64,000 nt of DNA. It comes from CADCVW01 sp964251385 (lineage in GTDB: Bacteria > Pseudomonadota > Alphaproteobacteria > Sphingomonadales > Sphingomonadaceae). The position numbers and the translations under genes are program-made. The notes beneath the pieces were generated by a model. That model made no database searches. It was not told the DNA's origin and was given only the letters and a program-made list of their open reading frames with translations. How positions within the stretch are numbered: position 1 is the first letter of the stretch; each line of letters starts with the position of its first letter. This document shows, piece after piece, positions 51,004 to 59,666 of the stretch. The stretch is taken from positions 1 to 64,000 of the forward strand of contig CAXUJK010000006.1 of the NCBI GenBank assembly GCA_964251385.1, read 5' to 3'.

Positions 51004-51759
51004 TCAACCAGTCGGCAGACCACCGGCCGCAGCCTCGATGATCGGAACGAACGCGGATGCGGTCAGGCTCGCGCCGCCGACCAGCGCGCCGTCGACATCC
51101 GGCACCGCGAACAGTTCGGCCGCATTCTCCGCCTTGACGGAACCTCCGTAAAGGATGCGCGTCCCCTCGCCCGCCGATCCTAAGCGGGCGACGAGGCGGC
51201 AGCGGATCGCGGCGTGCATCTCGGCCACGTCTCCGACCGACGCGGTCTTGCCCGTGCCGATCGCCCAGATGGGTTCGTAGGCCACGACGAGACGATCGGA
51301 CGTGTCGGGCAGCGAGCCGTCCAGCTGCGCTTCGACCGTCGCGACGTGAATGCCCGCGTCGCGCTCCGCCTCGCTTTCGCCCACGCACAGGATCGTCGTC
51401 ATGCCCGCCGCGATGGCGGCGGCGGCCTTGGCGCGCACGCCTGCGTCGGATTCGCGGTGCTCGTCGCGCCGTTCGGAATGGCCGACGATGACGTAGCGCG
51501 CGCCCGCCTCGCGCAGCATGGCGGCGGACACGCTTCCGGTGCGCGCGCCGCTCTCGAGCGCATGAACATCCTGCGCGCCGATCGGCAGCCCCGGAACACG
51601 GGCGGCCGCTGGCGCGATCAGCGTGAAGGGCACGCACACGGCGACCTCGACCGCCACCTGCTCGTCGGCGACCGACGCCGCGACCCCGTCGAGCTCGGCG
51701 AGCGCGGCCAGCGATCCGTTCATCTTCCAGTTTCCGGCGATCAGCTTACGGCGGTTCAT
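51004..51759 (-). CDS. tpiA: TpiA, triose-phosphate isomerase
   Basis: The product is 251 aa, starting MNRRKLIAGNWKMNG (phosphate-site Asn and Lys). The catalytic His is in VGHSERRDE and the catalytic Glu in YEPIWAIGTGKTAS; the C-terminal phosphate loop is ILYGGSVKAENA. It interconverts dihydroxyacetone phosphate and glyceraldehyde 3-phosphate. It is divergent from ppiD with 115 bases between, and leads the tpiA-secG-pyrG series. Confidence 0.97.
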   Translation of the reverse strand: MNRRKLIAGNWKMNGSLAALAELDGVAASVADEQVAVEVAVCVPFTLIAPAAARVPGLPIGAQDVHALESGARTGSVSAAMLREAGARYVIVGHSERRDEHRESDAGVRAKAAAAIAAGMTTILCVGESEAERDAGIHVATVEAQLDGSLPDTSDRLVVAYEPIWAIGTGKTASVGDVAEMHAAIRCRLVARLGSAGEGTRILYGGSVKAENAAELFAVPDVDGALVGGASLTASAFVPIIEAAAGGLPTG

Positions 51760-51874
51760 GCATGTTCCCTCTCGTCGAACAGGCAGATGCGCGAAAGCCG
51801 GGTGGCCGCGCAAGCTTGCCGCTCCCGCCGCCCGCCCGTAAGACCCGCGACCTGCCCAAACTCCCGGACGGTTC

Positions 51875-53821
51875 ATGATCACTCAACTGCGTCGAAGCTC
51901 AAAGCGGCCGATCTTTCTCGGCATCCTCGCGCTGATCGCGATCGCGTTCGTGATCACGGGCATCAACGCGCCCGGATCGACGGGGCTTGGCAGCGGGCTC
52001 GGCGCGCAGTCACTGGCGAGCGTCGACGGCGTCGACGTCACCGTCGCGGAAGTGACCGATCAGGCGCAACGCCAGCTCGAGGCGGCACGCCAGCAGGATC
52101 CGACTGCCGACATTGGCAAGCTGGTCGCGGCGGGCGGCATCGAGCAGGTCATCGACGGCCTGCTGTCGCAACGCGCGGTGCGGGCGTTCGCCGACGACAT
52201 CGGCATGCGCGTCAGCAAGGCGCTGGTCGATGGCCAGATCGCGAGCCTCGACGCGTTCAAGGACCTGCGCGGAAAGTTCAGCCAGGACATCTACAACGCC
52301 AAGCTGAAGGGGCAGAGAATTACGGACCAGCAGCTGCGCGACGATCTGTACGCGACCACGATCCAGCGCCAGATCCTGATCCCCGCGGGCGCGGGGTCGC
52401 GCGTGCCGCTGGGCGTTGCGCAGCCTTATGCGGCGATGCTGCTGGAAAGCCGCACGGGGTTGGTCGGCATCGTCCCGACCGCCGACATCGCGCGCGTGAC
52501 CGAGCCGAACGAGGCGCAGCTCGCCGCGTTTTATCAACAGAACCGCGCGCGCTACGTCATTCCCGAACGCCGCGTCGTCCGGTACGCGCTGATCGGCCCG
52601 GAACAGTCGGTCACGCCTCCGCCGACGGACGCGGAAATCGCGGCCGACTACCGCGCCAACGCCGCGACCTATGCGGGCAAGGAGACGCGCGTCCTCAGCC
52701 AGGTCGTGCTATCGACCGAAGCAACCGCACGCGCTCTGGCCGCGCGCGTCGCGGGCGGACAGACTTTTGTCGCCGCCGCGGCCGCCGACGGGTTCGGCGC
52801 TGGCGACATTTCGCTCGGGCCGCAGGACAAGGCCGCCTTCGCTCGGCTGACGTCGGACGCGGTCGCGAACACGGTCTTCGGCGCGGCCGAGGGCGCGGTC
52901 GCGGGCCCGTTGCAGTCGCCGCTCGGCTGGCACGTCGTCAGGGTCGACGAAGTCCGCCGCACGCAGGGGCGTCCGCTGGCGGCCGTCCGGAACGAGATCG
53001 CGACGCGACTGGGGGCGGAGAAATCGGCGAACGCGCTGACCGACCTCGTGGGGCAGATCGAGGAGCAGATCGCGGACGGGTCCAGCCTCGCCGACGTTGC
53101 CGCCGCGCGCAAACTGGCGGTCGTGACCACCCCGCCGATCACGTCCGCGGGCGCCGCGCCCGGACAGCCCGCGTACCGCCCCGGTCCCGAACTCCAGCCG
53201 CTGCTCGCCAACGCGTTCGCCGCCGCGCCCGACGAAGACCCGACCGTGGACGCGATCCCGGGCACGAACCGTTACGCGATCGTCGCGGTCGACCGCATCG
53301 TTCCCGCCGCGCCACCCCCGCTCGCGGCCGTGATTACGGATGTGCGCGAGGATTATAAGGGCAAGCTCGCGTTCGACGCCGCCCGCGCGACCGCGACCGA
53401 GATCGTGCGCAAGGTGAACGGGGGTACGCCGATCTCGCGCGCGTTCGCGGACGCGGGCGTGCGGCTGGGTGCGCCGCGTCCGGTGACCGCGCGTCGGCTC
53501 GACGTCGCGCGCGCGAACCGCGAGATTCCACCGCCGATCCAGATGCTGTTCAGCCTGCCCGAGGGCCGCGCGCGCCTGCTCGCCGCGCCGGGCAACGCGG
53601 GCTTCTTCGTCGTCCACCTGACCGACATCGTGCCCGGCGACGCAGGCACCTCCCCCGGCCTGATCGAGGCGACGCGCGCGCAGTTCAGCCAGGCGGCGGG
53701 GCAGGAATATGTCGAACAGTTCGTGGGTGCCGTGCGCGGCGGCAAGAAGATCGTGCGCGACCAGGCGGCGATCACGCGGCTGAAGAAGCAACTGGACGGC
53801 ACGGTGTCCGCGACGCGCTGA
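51875..53821 (+). CDS. ppiD: PpiD-like periplasmic peptidyl-prolyl isomerase/chaperone
   Basis: The product is 648 aa. One N-terminal membrane anchor (~13-30: FLGILALIAIAFVITGIN) is followed by a SurA_N-type chaperone region (~45-240) and a parvulin (Rotamase_2) domain near 265-375: ETRVLSQVVLSTEATARALAA and DISLGPQDKAAFARL, LQSPLGWHVVRVDEV. It folds outer-membrane and secreted proteins at the periplasmic face of the translocon. trpG starts 2 bases after its stop. Confidence 0.92.
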   Translation: MITQLRRSSKRPIFLGILALIAIAFVITGINAPGSTGLGSGLGAQSLASVDGVDVTVAEVTDQAQRQLEAARQQDPTADIGKLVAAGGIEQVIDGLLSQRAVRAFADDIGMRVSKALVDGQIASLDAFKDLRGKFSQDIYNAKLKGQRITDQQLRDDLYATTIQRQILIPAGAGSRVPLGVAQPYAAMLLESRTGLVGIVPTADIARVTEPNEAQLAAFYQQNRARYVIPERRVVRYALIGPEQSVTPPPTDAEIAADYRANAATYAGKETRVLSQVVLSTEATARALAARVAGGQTFVAAAAADGFGAGDISLGPQDKAAFARLTSDAVANTVFGAAEGAVAGPLQSPLGWHVVRVDEVRRTQGRPLAAVRNEIATRLGAEKSANALTDLVGQIEEQIADGSSLADVAAARKLAVVTTPPITSAGAAPGQPAYRPGPELQPLLANAFAAAPDEDPTVDAIPGTNRYAIVAVDRIVPAAPPPLAAVITDVREDYKGKLAFDAARATATEIVRKVNGGTPISRAFADAGVRLGAPRPVTARRLDVARANREIPPPIQMLFSLPEGRARLLAAPGNAGFFVVHLTDIVPGDAGTSPGLIEATRAQFSQAAGQEYVEQFVGAVRGGKKIVRDQAAITRLKKQLDGTVSATR

Positions 53822-53823
53822 CC

Positions 53824-54411
53824 GTGCGCGTCCTGCTCGTCGACAACTACGACAGCTTTACGTGGAACCTCGTCCACTACCTCATCACGCTCGGCGCGGA
53901 TGTCGACGTTCGCCGCAACGATGCCGTGGGCGCAGACGAAGCACGGGGGTATGAGGCCATCGTCATCTCGCCCGGCCCAGGTTCGCCCGGCGAAGCGGGC
54001 GTATCGCTCGGGATCGTCGCCACCTGCGTCGCCGCGCGTGTGCCGCTGCTCGGCGTGTGCCTCGGTCATCAGGCGATCGGGCAGCATTTCGGCGGAACGA
54101 TCGTGCGGGCACCTACGGTCATGCATGGCAAGACATCCAACATGTCGCACGACGGTACCGGGCTTTTCGCCGGCCTGCCATCCCCCTTTGTCGCGACGCG
54201 CTACCATTCGCTGATCGTCGCGGAGATGCCGTCATGCCTCGTCGCGACCGCCCACGCGCCCGACGGCACGATCATGGCACTGGCCCATCGCAAGCTCCCC
54301 ATCCATGGCGTTCAATTCCACCCCGAGAGCGTCGCGAGCGAGCATGGCCACGCGCTGCTTGCCAACTTCCTGCGCCTTGCCGGCGTCGCAGCTTCGTCAA
54401 AAGGCGCTTGA
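53824..54411 (+). CDS. trpG: Anthranilate/aminodeoxychorismate synthase glutaminase (TrpG/PabA)
   Basis: The product is 195 aa from a GTG 2 bases after ppiD. It is a class I glutaminase: LLVDNYDSFTWNLVHYL, SPGPGSPGEAG, the nucleophile Cys in LGVCLGHQAIG and His-Glu in VQFHPESVAS. It supplies ammonia to anthranilate synthase (tryptophan) or to PabB (folate). In related genomes as I recall them, trpE precedes it and trpD, trpC follow; here none do, and lexA follows in 60 bases. It may therefore work mainly with PabB elsewhere. The enzyme itself looks intact. Confidence 0.93.
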   Translation: MRVLLVDNYDSFTWNLVHYLITLGADVDVRRNDAVGADEARGYEAIVISPGPGSPGEAGVSLGIVATCVAARVPLLGVCLGHQAIGQHFGGTIVRAPTVMHGKTSNMSHDGTGLFAGLPSPFVATRYHSLIVAEMPSCLVATAHAPDGTIMALAHRKLPIHGVQFHPESVASEHGHALLANFLRLAGVAASSKGA

Positions 54412-54436
54412 CAGGGCCGCACCCGGTTGCCTAGTT

Positions 54437-54451
54437 GTTCCGCATTCGTTC
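54437..54451 (+). promoter_or_regulatory. LexA operator (SOS box), GTTC-N7-GTTC
   Basis: GTTC at 54437-54440 and GTTC at 54448-54451 are separated by exactly 7 bases (CGCATTC). This is the alphaproteobacterial SOS box, and it lies 20 bases before the lexA start, as expected for autoregulation. Confidence 0.88.
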
Positions 54452-54471
54452 CCGACAAAAGGCATGCGGCG

Positions 54472-55128
54472 ATGCTGACCACCAAGCAACATCAGCTGTT
54501 GTGCTTCATTCACGATCGGCTGGGTGAGACCGGCGTGTCACCTTCGTTCGAGGAAATGAAGGACGCGCTGGATCTGCGATCCAAGTCGGGCGTGCACCGC
54601 CTCATTTCCGCATTGGAGGAACGCAACTTCATCCGTCGCCTGCCCAATCGCGCGCGCGCGCTGGAAGTGACGCGCATGCCGGAACGGACCCGCGCCGAAC
54701 CGGCCAGATCCGCGGCCAAGCCGAAAGTTTTGCCAATCGCGGCCAACGACGTCATCGAACTGCCGCTGCACGGCCGCATCGCCGCGGGCCTGCCCGTCGA
54801 GGCGATCGAGGGGCAGTCGAGCCTTTCCGTTCCCGCCGCCCTGCTCGGCCCGGGCGAGCATTACGCATTGGAGGTCGCCGGAGACTCGATGGTCGAGGAG
54901 GGCATTCTCGACGGCGACTACGCACTTATCCGTAAGACCGACTCCGCGCGGGACGGCGAGATCGTCGTCGCGCTGATCGACGACAGCGAGGCGACCCTCA
55001 AAACCTTCCGCCGCGAAGGCAACATGATCCGCCTCGATCCCGCCAACCGCAACTATGCGCCGCAGCGCTACAGCCCCGGTCAGGTGCGCATTCAGGGACG
55101 ATTGTCCGGACTGCTTCGGCGCTACTGA
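54472..55128 (+). CDS. lexA: LexA, SOS repressor
   Basis: The product is 218 aa, starting MLTTKQHQLLCFIHDRL. The N-terminal winged helix binds DNA. The self-cleavage site is A105-G106 (GRIAAGLPVEA), and the Ser-Lys dyad is S139 (GDSMVEEG) and K177 (TLKTF). RecA-stimulated cleavage lifts repression of the SOS genes. An SOS box lies just upstream. An in-frame upstream ATG-like start would run through the operator, so the ATG at 54472 is preferred. Confidence 0.97.
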   Translation: MLTTKQHQLLCFIHDRLGETGVSPSFEEMKDALDLRSKSGVHRLISALEERNFIRRLPNRARALEVTRMPERTRAEPARSAAKPKVLPIAANDVIELPLHGRIAAGLPVEAIEGQSSLSVPAALLGPGEHYALEVAGDSMVEEGILDGDYALIRKTDSARDGEIVVALIDDSEATLKTFRREGNMIRLDPANRNYAPQRYSPGQVRIQGRLSGLLRRY

Positions 55129-55141
55129 AGCGCCCGTTCAG

Positions 55142-55750
55142 TCAACTGTCCTCGGGTTCGTCCGGCCGGTCCGGGTTGATCCGCACGAGGACGTACGTAG
55201 CGGTTTCGCTTTCGAGCAGGGGATCGAACAGCCATCGCGCGCGGATCAGATCGAGCACCTGCGCGTCGAGCGCGGCATCGCCTGTGCCGAACGATAGGAT
55301 TGCGTCTTCGACATAGCCGAGACGCGCGACGCGGATGCAGGCGATCACCGGCTGACGATTGCCGATCGTACTCCGGGGAAGTCCAAACGGCTTGGGCGCA
55401 ACCCGCAACCGCGAACGCGGGCCTGACGTCGCGTCGACGCATGGCGGCACCGCATCCGCCGGCCTGACATGTCCCGCGTAGGGCAAGCCCGTACCCCGCG
55501 CGATGATGTAGGGTGCGCCGTTATGGACGAACGGGGTCTCGGCCGGTGATGACGACGCTCCCCGGCTTCGGCCTCCCGAGGCACCGTGGAAGAACCGCAG
55601 CATCACGACCGTAGGTCGCGACGCCTCCGCGTGATTACACGTCGATCCGCAACAGGCCGGTGTCGCTGCGGCGGAGAAGATCGCCGCACCCAAGCCGTTG
55701 CACATCAACGATGCCGAGGCGGCGAGCATGCGAACGCGGCGTACGGACAT
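55142..55750 (-). CDS. Secreted hypothetical protein with TonB-C-like end
   Basis: The product is 202 aa. MSVRRVRMLAASASLMCNGLGAAI is a likely signal peptide, and the mature start is Cys-rich (ACCGSTC). The C-terminal ~70 residues (ACIRVARLGYVEDAILSFGTGDAALDAQVLDLIRARWLFDP) resemble the TonB C-terminal fold by the pattern strand-GDAALDAQ-helix-W-F-P. The middle is Pro/Arg-rich and unassigned. It is convergent with lexA, the stops 13 bases apart. The function is unknown; the N-terminal half is less certain than the C-terminal half. Confidence 0.6.
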   Translation of the reverse strand: MSVRRVRMLAASASLMCNGLGAAIFSAAATPACCGSTCNHAEASRPTVVMLRFFHGASGGRSRGASSSPAETPFVHNGAPYIIARGTGLPYAGHVRPADAVPPCVDATSGPRSRLRVAPKPFGLPRSTIGNRQPVIACIRVARLGYVEDAILSFGTGDAALDAQVLDLIRARWLFDPLLESETATYVLVRINPDRPDEPEDS

Positions 55751-55839
55751 CCCGCCACTCCATCAGATCAACTGCCATGTTATAACAGATTGCGGCTGCA
55801 TTGACAGCCGAGGTGAAGCGGTAAGTTCGCGCGGCGAGG

Positions 55840-56706
55840 CTACGGCGTTGCCGACCGCTCCTTCGCCAGGTCGGCGCGGAAGGCGGTTTCGGCGCTTGTG
55901 ACGCGGCGGGGCAGCTCCCCGGGATCGACGAAGGCAAGCGGATCGCCGGCGTCCAGCCGCTTGCGCTTGCCTGCAAGGTCGAAGAACTCGCCGTGGTAGT
56001 TGAGGAACACGTCGGCACGTATGCCGCGCAGCTTGGCGAAGGTCCGCCGAAAGTCGGCGGCGGCGTTCGGGTACTTGGCGTCGTTCACCAGCGGCTGGCC
56101 TGCCGCGGTCAGGCTGCACGCGAACACCACGTCGAGCGGGCGACCCGCTTCGACGACGCGCATCGTCCAGCTCGTGCAGCCCTTTGTATGGCCGGGCGTC
56201 AGGTGCGTCGTCAGAACCGTCCGGCCCAGCCGTACGCGCTGTCCGTCACGCAGCGTGGCGTCGACCTTGACCGCCGGGAACGGCCAGGACTCCGTACGAT
56301 ACGCGATGCGCCCGCTTTCCAGCTCGGGCCGGTCGCCCGCGCTCGCCAGCAGCCGCGCGCCCGTCAGCTGCTTGAGGCGGGCCAGCCCGCCCGCGTGATC
56401 CATGTGCGCGTGGTTGACGAGCAGGACATCGACGTCGGACAGCCGGAACCCCAGCCGCCGGATATTGCCCGCGATCTGGTCCGCGCTTTCGGGCATCGCG
56501 CCGTCGATCAGGATGTGGCCCCGCGTGCCCGTGATCAGGTAGGCGGCGAGCTGCTCGGTGCCGACATAATGGATATTGCCGACGATTCGGAACGGCGCGA
56601 TCGGGCGGTTCCATACGGGCCGTTACTCGCGCGATTGCGGGATGACCGCGCCGGGCATCGCCAGCATCACCGTTGCCGCCAGGCTCATCAAGATCCGTTT
56701 CGTCAT
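55840..56706 (-). pseudogene. Subclass B3 metallo-beta-lactamase, interrupted by an in-frame stop
   Basis: The frame starts at an ATG at 56706 with a signal peptide (MTKRILMSLAATVMLAMPGA) and hits TAA at 56623-56625 (codon 28). Past the stop, still in the same frame, the mature enzyme continues to 55840: VWNRPIAPFRIVGNIHYVGT, HILIDGAMPESADQI, the zinc motif NHAHMDHAGG, PGHTKGCTSW, and VFLNYHGEFFDL. These are all the zinc ligands of subclass B3 (HxHxDH, His196, His263 by standard numbering). The full length would be 288 aa, normal for B3. The likely product is inactive or not exported unless the stop is read through. No frameshift is needed to join the parts. Confidence 0.85.
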
Positions 56707-56715
56707 GAACCCTCG

Positions 56716-57174
56716 CTAGTCGTGCAGACGCGGCTTGGAGAACGTCTCCGCGTCGGCCGCCGCACGCTCGTAGCGGAGCGTCCCCGCAAGGCGAAGTTTT
56801 CCTTGCGCGTCGTCGGCGGGATGGCGCACGCCGTCGACGACCGGCACGACCGCGAAGTCGAACGGGCTCATTCCTGCGATGCACGCAACGTTGACGCCGT
56901 ACTGTTCCAGGTTCGATCGCCGCTGGTGATGCGTGTAGATGCCGCACACGCTGCAGAAGAAGTGCCGCGCGGCGCCTGTGTTGAAGCGATATTCAGTCAG
57001 CGCCTCGGCCCCCGCCACGACCTCAAGCGCGTCCAGCGCCGCGGAGACCGGGACCGCGCCGCGCATCCGGCAATAGGAACATGTGCAACGCCGCGCGGTC
57101 GCGAGGCCGTCGAGCAGGGTGACGCGAAGGCGCACCGTTCCGCAGTGGCAGGCGGCATCCAAAGGCTCACTCAT
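56716..57174 (-). CDS. GFA family (glutathione-dependent formaldehyde-activating-like) protein
   Basis: The product is 152 aa. Zinc Cys residues are visible in ACHCGTVRL, CTCSYCRMRG and FFCSVCGIYTHH, the CENP-V/GFA pattern. Members bind zinc and sometimes glutathione or formaldehyde adducts; most have no known role. The start overlaps the stop of the TonB-dependent receptor gene (ATGA), and the metallo-beta-lactamase pseudogene follows after 9 bases. Confidence 0.9.
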   Translation of the reverse strand: MSEPLDAACHCGTVRLRVTLLDGLATARRCTCSYCRMRGAVPVSAALDALEVVAGAEALTEYRFNTGAARHFFCSVCGIYTHHQRRSNLEQYGVNVACIAGMSPFDFAVVPVVDGVRHPADDAQGKLRLAGTLRYERAAADAETFSKPRLHD

Positions 57175-59666
57175 CGGGTTTGCTCCAGCGCCCCACGTCG
57201 ACGGCCACGGGCCGGGAGAAAGAGCTTGCGCAGGCTTATACGCACCGAGCGGCCGAGCGGGTCGAGAAAATCACCCTGGAACGCGAAAGGCGTGGCGCCG
57301 CCCGCGTCCCGGACGCGCAGGCGGCTGTCGAACAGGTTTTCGACGAACAGGCTGACGCGCGCGCCGCGCAGCGCGGGGTAGCGCGAGACGAGCTTTTCCC
57401 GCGCGCCCAAATCGGCGAACAGGCGCAGGTTGACCGTCGCGAAGGTGCCGAAGCGCAGGTCGTCAGCGGGTCCGTCCCCGCCGTTGACGCGCGTCGCGCT
57501 ATAGAGGTTGCCGGTCAGCCGTCCGCCCAGCCCGTTCTTGAACGCCCCCGCCTGCAATTCGACCTGATGCCGCGACCGGCCGCCGACATTGCCGATCGAC
57601 GAGCCGTTCAGGAAGTCGAGTTCGGGAACGCCGTCGCGGATCAGGACCGTGTCGGTGAAGCGCCACGTGTGGAACAAGGCGAACTGCAGGCTGCCCTGCC
57701 CGCCGGGACCGAAACCCCCGGCGCCTCGGCCGAAGCCACCACCGCCGAACCCTCCGCGTCCGCTGCCTCCTCGCGCCGCGCCGCCTGGTCCGCCCGCCGG
57801 CTGGGTGCCTTCGGGACGCGGCGTGCCTTCGCCCGCGGCACCTTCGCGTCCGGCGCGGCGCGCGGCGCGGAGATCGGCGCGAGACGGATCGGGCTTTCCC
57901 AGGGGTTTGGAGAAGTTGAACCCGTAGCGCAGCTCCTCGCGATCCGAGCGCGCGAAGTTGACGGGACGCACGTCTACGCGGAGCAGGCGTCCGTCGGTCT
58001 CGCGCGTAAAACGTTCCGGGAACGCAGCCTCGATCTCCGGCGTCAACGCGGGAAAGTTCGCGATGAGGTCGCGCGTGCGCGTGTCGGTGTAGTCGGCGCG
58101 GAACGTCAGCTCGGTCTCCTTCAACGGTTGCACGGTGAGGCCGAGCTTGGTTACGCGGCGGTTGTCCGCGATCAGGCCCGGGTTGCCGCCGTCCAATCGA
58201 ATGACGTCGACCGTCTCTCCCCGCGAAAAGTCGAACACGCGCGCGTTCGGCGTTTCGATGATCGCGTCGCCCAACTGCTGGACGCTGGGCGCGCCGTCCT
58301 CGTCGGTAACGGATGCGATGACCCGCACCTGTTCGATGGGCGACCAGTTGAGCCCGTAACCGAGCGTCGTCAGCGTGCCGAAGTCCGACAGGCGGTCGGC
58401 CGCGTAGTTCACGTTCGCCGATAGGTCGCCGACGAATGCCAGCACCTCGGCGCGGCGGCTGGTGAGCGGGATGTCGACGCTGGCCTGCCCGTCTAGCCGG
58501 TCGCGGGACAGGTCGGTGCTCGTCACGCCAGCAAGCCGGAATGCATCGCTGGAAAAATCGCGCGCGCGTGCGCCGACCTTGAGGCTCGTCGTGACCTCGC
58601 CCGCGGGTAGCGAGAATAGCGGGCCGTTGGCGACGAACTCCGCGTCGGCGGACTGGTCGACCGAGCGCGCCCGGTCGGCGAGGCGATCAAGTGAGTCCCG
58701 ATCGGTGCGGGACCGGCTCGCGTTGCGGATGAGGTTGGCGGTCAGCGACCAGCGCCACGGTTGCAGATTGCCGTTGAGCGACAACCCGATCTGGCCGTTG
58801 CGGCTGCTGCCGTCGCGCTCCAGCGGGTTCGACAGGGCGCCTGACAGCAGGCTTGCGGCCGAGAGGCCGAAGCGGCTCGCCGTGTCCGTCGCATCGAAGC
58901 GCGCGTTGAGCGTCGCCGACACATCCGTGAAGACGGTGCGGTTGATCGTCCCGCTGAGCTGCAGCCGTTCGACTTCCGGCGACAGCGTGCGGAACGGGCG
59001 GATGTCGATCGTCGACCCCTCGCGCACCCGGATGTCGCGTTCGGACTCGAAGAGCGCACTGTCGCGGCTGTACTCGGCATCGAGGCTCCAACGGCCCGCG
59101 CGGTCGATGCGCAGTAGGTTGAGATCGATCTCGCCGCTGGTCCGCCCGCCCGCGGTCGGGACGCCGCCTTCCAGCTCCGCCGTCAGCGCGCGAAAGCGGC
59201 GACGCAGCACGAAGTTCACGACGCGCTGGTCGGCGCGATAGCCGTATTTGAGCGCGACTTCCTCCGCCAGGATGTCGACGCGGTCGATAGCTTCAGGCGG
59301 GATGTCGCGGATCTCGCCGAAGCCGGAAATGCGTCGGCCGTCGAGCAGGACCACGGGGCCGCCTTCGCCGCGTCCACGCCCGCTCTGCGTCTGGGGGGCG
59401 AGCGCGGCAAGCAGGTCGGCGAGGTTGCTCGCGCCGTAGCCGCGGATCTCCCGGCGACTGAGCGTGATCTCGGGCGGAATGTCGCCCAATACCGCGCCGC
59501 GCAGGCGCGTGCCCGTGACGACGATCTCTTCCGGCACGTCGCTCTCGGCGTCCTCGTCCGCCTCCGGCACGGCGGGTTGCCGGGGAGGCGCGGGTGCGGT
59601 CTCCTGCGCGACAGCGGCGCTAGCGAGCGTTAGGAGCAGGGTCGCCAGTAGCGGACGCACGGTCAT
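57171..59666 (-). CDS. TonB-dependent receptor with Gly/Arg-rich insert
   Basis: The product is 831 aa from the ATG at 59666. MTVRPLLATLLLTLASAAVAQ is the signal peptide; EEIVVTGTRLRGAVLGD is the TonB-box-proximal segment, and the plug domain has REIRGYGASNLADLLAAL and DGRRISGFGEIRDIPPEAIDRVDIL. The barrel fills the rest and ends in a strand rich in Arg and Leu (RSVRISLRKLFL). At about residues 610-660 there is a Gly/Arg-rich insert (GGFGGGGFGRGAGGFGPGG), probably an external loop. The ligand is unknown. The start region overlaps the end of comEC by 47 bases. Confidence 0.88.
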   Translation of the reverse strand: MTVRPLLATLLLTLASAAVAQETAPAPPRQPAVPEADEDAESDVPEEIVVTGTRLRGAVLGDIPPEITLSRREIRGYGASNLADLLAALAPQTQSGRGRGEGGPVVLLDGRRISGFGEIRDIPPEAIDRVDILAEEVALKYGYRADQRVVNFVLRRRFRALTAELEGGVPTAGGRTSGEIDLNLLRIDRAGRWSLDAEYSRDSALFESERDIRVREGSTIDIRPFRTLSPEVERLQLSGTINRTVFTDVSATLNARFDATDTASRFGLSAASLLSGALSNPLERDGSSRNGQIGLSLNGNLQPWRWSLTANLIRNASRSRTDRDSLDRLADRARSVDQSADAEFVANGPLFSLPAGEVTTSLKVGARARDFSSDAFRLAGVTSTDLSRDRLDGQASVDIPLTSRRAEVLAFVGDLSANVNYAADRLSDFGTLTTLGYGLNWSPIEQVRVIASVTDEDGAPSVQQLGDAIIETPNARVFDFSRGETVDVIRLDGGNPGLIADNRRVTKLGLTVQPLKETELTFRADYTDTRTRDLIANFPALTPEIEAAFPERFTRETDGRLLRVDVRPVNFARSDREELRYGFNFSKPLGKPDPSRADLRAARRAGREGAAGEGTPRPEGTQPAGGPGGAARGGSGRGGFGGGGFGRGAGGFGPGGQGSLQFALFHTWRFTDTVLIRDGVPELDFLNGSSIGNVGGRSRHQVELQAGAFKNGLGGRLTGNLYSATRVNGGDGPADDLRFGTFATVNLRLFADLGAREKLVSRYPALRGARVSLFVENLFDSRLRVRDAGGATPFAFQGDFLDPLGRSVRISLRKLFLPARGRRRGALEQTR

